From: Fibrobacter sp.
Lineage (GTDB): Bacteria > Fibrobacterota > Fibrobacteria > Fibrobacterales > Fibrobacteraceae
Assembly: GCA_024398845.1 (NCBI GenBank)
Contig: JAKSIM010000008.1
Coordinates: forward strand, 1 to 64,000
DNA length: 64,000 bases
Direction: 5' to 3'
Every line of letters begins with the position of its first letter. Positions within the stretch are counted from its first letter, which is position 1. Below are positions 1-6,524 of the stretch, one piece after another. Under the pieces are notes generated by a model, which saw nothing but the letters and a program-made list of their open reading frames with translations, did no database searches and had not been told where the DNA came from. The position numbers and the translations under genes were made by a program.

Positions 1-173
1 AGGAATCTTCCAGCAGTGAAGAGGTTTCCTCCAGTAGTGAAGAGGAATCTTCCAGCAGTGAAGAGGTTTCCTCCAGTAGTGAAGAGGAATCTTCCAGTAG
101 CGAAGAAATTGATCCGGCATCATCTAGCGAAGCAGCCCCAGCGTCTCAAAGCAGTGATTCCTCGGAAGAATAA
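1..173 (+). CDS. C-terminal end of a Ser/Glu-repeat protein (partial)
   Basis: The frame is open from the left edge to a TAA at 171-173 and encodes about 56 residues. It reads as alternating SSSSEE and V/E spacers, then a short end rich in Ala, Ser and Asp (SQSSDSSEE). Such Ser-rich, acidic segments are common as linkers or tails in Fibrobacter surface and lipoproteins. The functional part lies outside the window, so no role can be assigned. The next gene starts 30 bases downstream on the same strand, so the two may be co-transcribed. Confidence 0.7.
   Translation, partial: ESSSSEEVSSSSEEESSSSEEVSSSSEEESSSSEEIDPASSSEAAPASQSSDSSEE
3..110 (+). repeat. 42-bp in-frame tandem repeat coding for SSSSEE units
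   Basis: A 42-bp unit beginning GAATCTTCCAGCAGTGAAGA is repeated about 2.5 times with few changes, and each unit contains two 21-bp half units. The near identity at synonymous positions suggests recent expansion by slippage or recombination. Confidence 0.75.
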
Positions 174-203
174 GTTTAAAAAACAACAAACAAAGGACAA
201 ACA

Positions 204-1553
204 ATGAATATCAAACTGATTTCCCTGACTGCAGCTCTCGCATTTACGTCAGCAATGGCTCAGAATTATGCAGGCAATCCAGCCGAAACAGTGAACCAAG
301 CTCCCGCAGGGCAAGCCGTAGCTCCGGCTCCTGTTGAGGACTCTGCCCAAGTTCAGGCACCGGCTCCGACTCCTGCTCCGGCTCCTGCTCCGCAAGCACA
401 GGCTGCTCCGACGGACACGGCCTCAAATTCGCCGTTTGACGTGCTTCGCGGCAATGCCTACAATCCTATAGAAAACCAGGCAGCAGCATCGACCGTTAAC
501 GACAATCTTGCTTCTCCTTACAAAATGGCTGGTGCCAAGTTCGTCTACCTTGAACCGACTGACGATTTTGCCGCAGTGGCATTTGGTACAGACCTCACCA
601 AGTTCTTGGTCTTTACGAATCACGAAAATCTCGGCATCATAACCGCCGGTATCGCCAAAAAGAGCTTTGGTTTCGCCGTTGACTTTGCCTTTGCCAAAGA
701 CCTCGTTCTTTCGGAAACGACCACTGCCTACGACAAGACTTCTACAACCAGTAGAACCGTCGGAAAAGGCGACATCATCCGTTTGACGTTCGCAGCCCCC
801 TTGGGAGCTCTCGATTTCACAGCTAGCGGCTACTGGGAAACTTTCGATACCGAAAAAAACATTTCTACCGAATACAAGGATTTCGACAGCAAGAGCGAAT
901 CTGAAGAAGACAACGATTTCTGGGATCTTGGCGTCAACGCGGGCATTTCCAATACACCTTCCGGAAAGGACATGTTCTGGAGTCTGAACCTCGCCCTCAA
1001 GCGTCATGAAAACTATACGGAAACTTCCGTAAACAAAAACGAAAGCGAAGTCACCCATCCGGACGCCTATATTTATATTCAACCGAGTTTCAACATTGGT
1101 CTCTCGGTTCTCCAAAGCTCCAACGCCCGAGTTCTCCTTGGTTTGAATACTCGTCTTCCCATTGTATTCTACGATGAAATTAAAGATGAAAATAGCGGTA
1201 ACAAAGACAACTACCATTCCCTGGGAATCTTCACAAGTCCCAATATCTTGGCAGAACTCGCTCTTAGCGAATGCTGGATGATCTTTGGTGGAGCCAAATT
1301 TGATTGGACCATATTCTCTATGAATCAGGGCGAATTCATTTCTGATTACGACGATGAATACGACATGACCAAAGTAGAATACACGCTCATTTCAAGCAAG
1401 ACCAATGTCACCACCGTTACCGCAGGCGCTCGTTTTCAGTACAAGAACTTCGCTTTGGAAGCAGGCATCGAAGACTCCTTCTACAACAATCCGTTTGAAG
1501 GCTTCAATGGTAACGAATTTATCGGCCATGTCGGTGGCTTCATCTATTTCTAA
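204..1553 (+). CDS. Putative outer-membrane beta-barrel protein
   Basis: This 449-residue protein starts with a signal peptide (MNIKLISLTAALAFTSAMA, cleavage near residue 19). A Pro/Ala-rich linker of about 45 residues (PAPTPAPAPAP) follows. From about residue 110 to the end there are many alternating, amphipathic segments typical of beta strands, and the last residue is Phe in GGFIYF, as is usual for outer-membrane barrels. I recognise no named family. The Pro/Ala segment may span peptidoglycan or separate an N-terminal tail from the barrel. ACAAACA precedes the ATG instead of a clear Shine-Dalgarno. A small lipoprotein gene follows 15 bases after the stop, which suggests one transcript. Confidence 0.6.
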   Translation: MNIKLISLTAALAFTSAMAQNYAGNPAETVNQAPAGQAVAPAPVEDSAQVQAPAPTPAPAPAPQAQAAPTDTASNSPFDVLRGNAYNPIENQAAASTVNDNLASPYKMAGAKFVYLEPTDDFAAVAFGTDLTKFLVFTNHENLGIITAGIAKKSFGFAVDFAFAKDLVLSETTTAYDKTSTTSRTVGKGDIIRLTFAAPLGALDFTASGYWETFDTEKNISTEYKDFDSKSESEEDNDFWDLGVNAGISNTPSGKDMFWSLNLALKRHENYTETSVNKNESEVTHPDAYIYIQPSFNIGLSVLQSSNARVLLGLNTRLPIVFYDEIKDENSGNKDNYHSLGIFTSPNILAELALSECWMIFGGAKFDWTIFSMNQGEFISDYDDEYDMTKVEYTLISSKTNVTTVTAGARFQYKNFALEAGIEDSFYNNPFEGFNGNEFIGHVGGFIYF

Positions 1554-1568
1554 TCAAGGAGATATAAC

Positions 1569-1718
1569 ATGAAGAAAATCATTTCTACCCTGTTTATCGC
1601 TTCTATACTTTGCATTTTAACGGCCTGTTCCGGAGGAAAGGACAGTAGCATTTCCTCCCCCAGAATTTGCCTAGACGAAACTGTACAAGATTTCAATTGC
1701 AGCGATTTGGATGATTAA
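1569..1718 (+). CDS. Small lipoprotein, 49 residues
   Basis: A short gene with AAGGAGAT placed 6-7 bases before the ATG. The product begins MKKIISTLFIASILCILTAC, a lipoprotein signal with lipobox LTAC, so the mature lipoprotein has only about 30 residues (starting CSGGKDSS) with two further Cys (ICLDE, FNCSD). It lies 15 bases downstream of the putative barrel gene and just before a terminator, so it is probably the last gene of that unit. It could be an accessory lipoprotein of the barrel. Function unknown. Confidence 0.65.
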   Translation: MKKIISTLFIASILCILTACSGGKDSSISSPRICLDETVQDFNCSDLDD

Positions 1719-1759
1719 AATACGTTGAACTACCATCCGGTAGTTTTCGGTTTATACAA

Positions 1760-1785
1760 AAGAGCCTCCTTTTCAGGAGGCTCTT
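1760..1785. terminator. Bidirectional rho-independent terminator
   Basis: An 11-bp perfect stem (AAGAGCCTCCT / AGGAGGCTCTT) with a 4-base loop, followed by A/T-rich sequence on both sides. It lies between two convergent genes. Confidence 0.85.
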
Positions 1786-1810
1786 AAATTTTTAGAATTT
1801 GAAATTTAAA

Positions 1811-3478
1811 TTAAAAAGCTTTCTCCTTAATTACATTGATAACGTTACGCTGTTCCTCAGTTAAGTCTCTAGGAATTTGGAAATCAAAGAAGTTATGATT
1901 CCAGAACTTAAGAACATCATAGGATTTGTTGAAAAGTTTTCTTCCCAACAAAGTAACTTCCGCACCGGCTTCCACGACCCAGCCGCCATCAAGCTTGACA
2001 TAACCCGTATCCGGGATAAATCCAACCCAAGTGCCTCTGTCAGAGAATTGTTTTTCGGAACCAAATTCACCATTTAAGTTAAAGCGATACCCTACGGCAA
2101 GAGTAGGCCCAGCAACATTGTACAAGAGGCAAGCGACTTTAAAATAAACTCCAGCAGAAGCCTTTCCGGTGAGCGTCAAATCCAAATTCGAGAAAATTTC
2201 TTTCCAGTTGCCGTCATTTGCGCTTCTGGTACTGGAGCCTTCGTTAATTCCCTTCACCGAAGATCCCTTTTCCCAAGAAAGGCCAACCTTTGACGTACTC
2301 GTCGTTTTCAACTGCCAGTTATAATTCATCAGTGCATAAGCCTGTGCATTATATTTAAACACCAAATTCGGTTTAATCGTAATAGCAACGGGAACAACAC
2401 CCACCATAAACACGAATGTTTTTCCACTGAAGTTCGTCAGTTTGAATTCACCCGTACTAGCGCCACCCAATCCAAGGCCGAGATTCGAAATATCGTAGCC
2501 GCCTTCAGATTTGATATAAGCAGCAAACTTGTTCGGGATACCCCAAGAAGTAGAAATATCCAGGAACAAATCAACTTTAGACCTATAATGAAGCGTATCC
2601 AAGCGGACAAAAGCCTTTATGGTATTTATCGCCTTGCCTCTGCTTGAGCCTGTATCTTTAGGAACAATGCCGTCATAATTGCCCGTCATGGCCTTATCAA
2701 TCAAACCAGACAAAACATAAGAATAATTATCCGCATCTTTTACGGCTTTAGATATGTCAATCAGCCCCGGATGAAATTCATAATCAAAATTGATGACATT
2801 CCAGCTCTTCGATCCGTTTGCCGTCACAAGCTTTCGAACATCCACATATTCGTTTTCTTCAAACGGGTTTTCTTTACAAGAGTAACATATAGTGTTTGAA
2901 ATGCCATTTTCATCCGAAAGTTCTTCCGGTTCATTAATAACAACTACAGGGTGGTACGAATTATCCTCCTTATTGTAAAATACTCCAGCCCCGAGATCGT
3001 TAGAATTTTCATTCATTTTATTCGGATCAAAATATATATCCGTGCCAAACTTGTAGTCGCCATCGGGCATCGCGTTAAAAACGGTCGCCGGATCCACGTC
3101 AATAAGCATGCGTTCCTTGTCCATCTTTGTAGAACGGACACGTAAATAGAACGGAGCTTTATTGACAGCATCCCACACGACAACGACATTACCTGTTTTT
3201 GGCAAATCGCTTACATCCTTCGCATAGAGGGTATCCACAGAAATCTGGGTAGTATCAGCATCCATGATTTTGACATCACCCGGAGAGAGAAACTGATCAT
3301 AGCGATACACGACAACTTTTGAAGAATCTTCGTGAGTCGCCATAGAGAGTGCAACACCAACATCTGCATCTGTATCGGCCTCGGCTTCGGCAGCCACCGC
3401 TGACGTAGAACTATCATTTGAGCAACCCGCAAAAAATGCAAGTGCCAAAATTGGAAAAGAAAGTAACAGCTTCTTCAT
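1811..3478 (-). CDS. Large lipoprotein of unknown function
   Basis: A 555-residue protein if started at the ATG at 3476-3478, which is preceded by AGGGGAA; the longer frame upstream has no good start. It begins MKKLLLSFPILALAFFAGC, a lipoprotein signal with lipobox FAGC, then NDSSTSAVAAEAEADTDAD, an acidic spacer. The mature part is rich in Tyr, Asp and Gly with alternating hydrophobic segments, and contains a CYSC pair near the middle. No catalytic motif or named family was recognised. It has its own transcription unit, convergent with the gene to its left. A surface or periplasmic binding or structural role is possible but not shown. Confidence 0.6.
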   Translation of the reverse strand: MKKLLLSFPILALAFFAGCSNDSSTSAVAAEAEADTDADVGVALSMATHEDSSKVVVYRYDQFLSPGDVKIMDADTTQISVDTLYAKDVSDLPKTGNVVVVWDAVNKAPFYLRVRSTKMDKERMLIDVDPATVFNAMPDGDYKFGTDIYFDPNKMNENSNDLGAGVFYNKEDNSYHPVVVINEPEELSDENGISNTICYSCKENPFEENEYVDVRKLVTANGSKSWNVINFDYEFHPGLIDISKAVKDADNYSYVLSGLIDKAMTGNYDGIVPKDTGSSRGKAINTIKAFVRLDTLHYRSKVDLFLDISTSWGIPNKFAAYIKSEGGYDISNLGLGLGGASTGEFKLTNFSGKTFVFMVGVVPVAITIKPNLVFKYNAQAYALMNYNWQLKTTSTSKVGLSWEKGSSVKGINEGSSTRSANDGNWKEIFSNLDLTLTGKASAGVYFKVACLLYNVAGPTLAVGYRFNLNGEFGSEKQFSDRGTWVGFIPDTGYVKLDGGWVVEAGAEVTLLGRKLFNKSYDVLKFWNHNFFDFQIPRDLTEEQRNVINVIKEKAF

Positions 3479-3631
3479 ATTATTTCCCCTGAATAATTTT
3501 TCCGATTTTCTGGACTTCTTTCCACAAGAAATTCTCCTCCAGACATCACGATAATATACACACATTAAATGGCATCGGAGTATTTTTTTTTCAAAATGTA
3601 TTCCAAATCACAATATTTCCTCGTAAAGGGT

Positions 3632-3663
3632 AAAAAAGATCATCCCGTTTATGGAATGATCTT
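3632..3663 (-). terminator. Rho-independent terminator for the rfb genes
   Basis: On the minus strand a hairpin with arms AAGATCATTCC and GGGATGATCTT is followed by TTTTTTA. It lies 40 bases past the stop of rfbB. Confidence 0.75.
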
Positions 3664-3702
3664 CAAATTGACTTGGATTATGGATTTTTGGCGAGCTAGA
3701 GC

Positions 3703-4836
3703 CTAGCGGTTCTTGTACATGTTCTCGTAATACTTTTCGTAATCGCCGCTCGTGATGTTGTCGAGCCAATCCTGGTTGTCCAAATACCAGCGCACGGTCT
3801 TCTCGATGCCTTCCTCGAACTGGAGGCTCGGTTCCCAGCCAAGTTCCTTCTGGAGTTTGGTGGAATCGATAGCATAGCGAGCATCGTGACCCAGGCGATC
3901 CGTCACGTAGGTAATGAGGTTCATGTCCTCGCCCTCGGCACGGCCAAGCAAACGGTCCACGGTCTTAATCACGACCTTGATGATGTCGATGTTCTTCCAT
4001 TCGTTGAAGCCACCGATGTTGTATGTTTCGGCAATCTTCCCGTTGTGGAAAATCATGTCAATCGCGCGGGCGTGGTCTTCGACGAACAACCAGTCGCGAA
4101 CATTTTCGCCCTTGCCGTAAACCGGAAGCGGCTTCTTGTGGCGGATGTTGTTGATGAATAGCGGAATCAACTTCTCCGGGAACTGGTACGGGCCGTAGTT
4201 GTTGCTGCAGTTCGTCACAATGGTCGGCATGCCGTAAGTATCGTGGAACGCGCGAACAAAGTGGTCGGAACCCGCCTTCGAAGCGGAATACGGAGAGTGC
4301 GGCGTGTACTTCGTCGTCTCGTAAAAGAAGTCCTCGCCATACGCCAAGTGATGTTCGGAACTCGAAGCCGTCGTCGTGAACGGAGGCTCGATTCCTTCCG
4401 GATGCGTCATCTTGAGGGCGCCGTAAACTTCGTCGGTAGAAATATGGTAGAAGCGCTTGCCTTCGTACTTTTCCGGGAGGCTTTCCCAGTAGAGTTTCGC
4501 GGCCTGCAACAACGTCAAAGTTCCCATCACGTTCGTACGGGCGAAAGTGAACGGATCCTTGATGGAACGGTCCACGTGGCTTTCTGCCGCCAGATGGATG
4601 ATGCCATCAACTTTCTCGTCTTGCATAAGCTTGTAAAAGGCATCGAAGTCGCAGATATCCATCTTCACGAACTTGTAGTTCGGCTTGTTCTCGATATCCT
4701 TGAGGTTCGCGAGGTTGCCAGCATAAGTGAGCTTGTCCAAGTTGATAATCTTGTAGTCCGGGTACTTGTTCACGAACAAGCGAACCACGTGACTCCCGAT
4801 AAAACCAGCACCACCCGTAATGACGATGTTCTTCAT
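3703..4836 (-). CDS. rfbB: dTDP-glucose 4,6-dehydratase
   Basis: RfbB (RmlB) converts dTDP-glucose to dTDP-4-keto-6-deoxyglucose, the second step of dTDP-L-rhamnose synthesis for cell-surface glycans, in the cytoplasm. The 377-residue protein has the NAD-binding GGAGFIGSHV motif at residues 8-17, LDKLTYAGN typical of the family, HLAAESHVDRS, the STDEVYG segment carrying the catalytic Thr-Asp-Glu, and a YSASKAGSDH segment with the catalytic Tyr and Lys. Length is slightly above the usual 350-360. rfbD lies 74 bases upstream on the same strand. rfbA and rfbC are not in the window. A GC-rich repeat lies in the gap before it. Confidence 0.95.
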   Translation of the reverse strand: MKNIVITGGAGFIGSHVVRLFVNKYPDYKIINLDKLTYAGNLANLKDIENKPNYKFVKMDICDFDAFYKLMQDEKVDGIIHLAAESHVDRSIKDPFTFARTNVMGTLTLLQAAKLYWESLPEKYEGKRFYHISTDEVYGALKMTHPEGIEPPFTTTASSSEHHLAYGEDFFYETTKYTPHSPYSASKAGSDHFVRAFHDTYGMPTIVTNCSNNYGPYQFPEKLIPLFINNIRHKKPLPVYGKGENVRDWLFVEDHARAIDMIFHNGKIAETYNIGGFNEWKNIDIIKVVIKTVDRLLGRAEGEDMNLITYVTDRLGHDARYAIDSTKLQKELGWEPSLQFEEGIEKTVRWYLDNQDWLDNITSGDYEKYYENMYKNR

Positions 4837-4864
4837 ATTCTTTCCTCTTTAATCAAATTTCTTT

Positions 4865-4900
4865 GTGACGGATTCCCGCGGCTACGCCGCGAGAATGACG
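4865..4900. repeat. Dispersed palindromic repeat between rfbD and rfbB
   Basis: GATTCCCGCGGCTACGCCGC followed by GAGAATGACG forms a GC-rich hairpin (CGCGGC / GCCGCG). The same element in degenerate form sits inside the coding sequence of the U32 gene near 8352-8380. This suggests a mobile or amplifying REP-like family. Confidence 0.6.
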
Positions 4901-4910
4901 CAGGTTCTCA

Positions 4911-5822
4911 TCAACCAATTTCCTTCAGGTACCTTGCGAGGGCGTCTTGCCAGGTGGGAAGTGGCTTGAAACCCGCCGCCACAAGCTTACTCTTGTCCAG
5001 ACGGCTGTTGAACGGGCGCGCCGCCTTGCTGAGCCCGTATTCGGCAGTCGTCACCGGCACGACCTTCGTAGAAAGCCCCGCCTGGCGGTAAATTTCACAC
5101 GTGAAATCATACCAGCTAATATAGCCGCCCTCATTCGTTGCATGGTAATAACCGAACTTTTCCGTCTCGTTCATATCCACAAGCAAACGGGAAAGATCAA
5201 ACGTATACGTTGGCGTACCAATCTGGTCGTTCACCACACGCACCGTGTCGTGAGTCTTGCCCACGTTGAGCATCGTCTTGATGAAATTCTTTCCATTGAG
5301 ACCGAACACCCAGGCGATGCGCACAATAAAGAACTTTTCGAGCGTCCCAGACACCGCGAGTTCCCCCTCGAGTTTGGTCTGCCCGTAAACATTCAACGGC
5401 TTGTAGGCCTTGCAGTCCGGTTGCCACGGTTCCGTGCCCTGACCATCGAACACATAGTCCGTGCTGATGTAAGTCATTTTGCAATCCAGCTTTTTACACA
5501 CGGTGGCGATATTCTGCGTACCGCCGGCATTGATGGCGCGGACCTTTTCTACAAGAGCATCATCCTCGGCCATGTCCACGGCGGTCCAGGCGGCGCAGTG
5601 AATGACGGCATCGGGTTTTACTTCACTAATCACGCGCTCCACGGCTATAGCGTCCGTAATATCGAGCTGCACATACGGCATGGTCGTCACGGCGCTACCG
5701 TCGGCAACACCACTGTATGCCGGAGCAATGTCACTCCCCACCCCCGTATGACCACGGCGGGCAAGTTCATTCATCACGTCGTGGCCCAGCTGGCCACCCA
5801 CACCAGTAACAAAAAACTTCAT
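4911..5822 (-). CDS. rfbD: dTDP-4-dehydrorhamnose reductase
   Basis: RfbD (RmlD) reduces dTDP-4-keto-L-rhamnose to dTDP-L-rhamnose with NAD(P)H, the last step of the pathway. The protein has 303 residues from the ATG at 5820-5822, preceded by AGAGG; an upstream TTG would add five residues but lacks a ribosome site. It shows the Rossmann motif GVGGQLGHDV near the N-terminus, HCAAWTAVDMAE typical of RmlD, STDYVFDG, the Tyr-Lys pair in NVYGQTKLEGE, and RIAWVFG. It is co-directional with rfbB, the preceding pathway step. Confidence 0.93.
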   Translation of the reverse strand: MKFFVTGVGGQLGHDVMNELARRGHTGVGSDIAPAYSGVADGSAVTTMPYVQLDITDAIAVERVISEVKPDAVIHCAAWTAVDMAEDDALVEKVRAINAGGTQNIATVCKKLDCKMTYISTDYVFDGQGTEPWQPDCKAYKPLNVYGQTKLEGELAVSGTLEKFFIVRIAWVFGLNGKNFIKTMLNVGKTHDTVRVVNDQIGTPTYTFDLSRLLVDMNETEKFGYYHATNEGGYISWYDFTCEIYRQAGLSTKVVPVTTAEYGLSKAARPFNSRLDKSKLVAAGFKPLPTWQDALARYLKEIG

Positions 5823-5862
5823 AAAAGCCTCTAACAAGAAATTCCTTGCTTAAAATTACAAA

Positions 5863-6087
5863 TTATGGAGCCATGTCAAGATTTTTGAGGACCGCACGAA
5901 GCGAATCCGTCTGCACTTTCATGGAATCCAGCGTTTTTTGAAGGGATTCTGCACGATTTTCAAGTTCTGCATTTTCGGCCTTCAACTGAGCAATTTTAGC
6001 TTCGCCCTCAGGATTCGAACAGGCTGCAAGCCCCATTGCCCCCAAAGTGCATATAATTGACAACAAAATAATTTTTTTTATTTTCAT
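5863..6087 (-). CDS. Small coiled-coil lipoprotein
   Basis: From the ATG at 6085-6087 the product has 74 residues: a lipoprotein signal ending in lipobox LAAC, then about 50 residues with a heptad pattern (IAQLKAENAELENRAESLQK) that should form a coiled coil. This resembles Lpp- or YgdR-like small lipoproteins in design, not in clear sequence. It may lie in the periplasm as a trimeric rod or bind an envelope partner. The longer TTG-started frame has a charged N-terminal extension that would spoil the signal peptide. The gene is divergent from the next one. Confidence 0.65.
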   Translation of the reverse strand: MKIKKIILLSIICTLGAMGLAACSNPEGEAKIAQLKAENAELENRAESLQKTLDSMKVQTDSLRAVLKNLDMAP

Positions 6088-6150
6088 ACATTCCCATAAT
6101 AGCTTTTTTTCTTTATATTTGTCTTGTAAAATTTTCAAAAATAGGTTATT

Positions 6151-6504
6151 ATGCTAGATGAACTTTGGATGCGCTTTAAAAAGGCGAATTATTGCGGATC
6201 TATATCCATTAAACAAGCAGATACCTTCATAGAAAAAAGTGACTCCGCCGAGAGCGACGCCCCCATATACGAAGCCGTTTACAACATTGACCCTGAATAT
6301 ACATCAGCTTGCATTATAAAAAAGGGATTCAAAGGGGAAATTTCAAACCTTCCGATTATTGGTTTTGAAGGAGTTTCCAAAGAAGAACTTTCTTTGGCTT
6401 TTGATAACGCCATTTTAGAAGGCTTGGCTCACAAAAAGGCATTCGTTGTCAAAGAAACAGGAGCTGTCGTGCGATTCGGCTACGAAGGCGACAACATCCT
6501 TTAA
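6151..6504 (+). CDS. Conserved-looking hypothetical protein, 117 residues
   Basis: A cytoplasmic-looking protein without signal or membrane segment, starting MLDELWMRFKKANYCGSISI. A C-terminal GAVVRFGYEGDNIL segment and a mix of charged residues suggest a small alpha/beta domain. I do not recognise the family. The ATG is preceded by a weak TAGG. It lies 20 bases before the U32 family gene on the same strand, so they may be co-transcribed. Codon use is more A/T-rich than that of its downstream neighbour. Confidence 0.55.
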   Translation: MLDELWMRFKKANYCGSISIKQADTFIEKSDSAESDAPIYEAVYNIDPEYTSACIIKKGFKGEISNLPIIGFEGVSKEELSLAFDNAILEGLAHKKAFVVKETGAVVRFGYEGDNIL

Positions 6505-6524
6505 ACTTTACTAACTTTAGGGCT

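Noticed and set aside
16-207. A Lys/Arg/Pro-rich open frame across the left-edge repeat.
   Set aside because: It is the out-of-frame reading of the 42-bp repeat. The SSSSEE frame is typical of Fibrobacter proteins and ends properly at 173.
6112-6138. TTGAAA and TATAAA on the minus strand as promoter of the small coiled-coil lipoprotein.
   Set aside because: The spacer is only 15 bases, too short to claim a promoter by eye.
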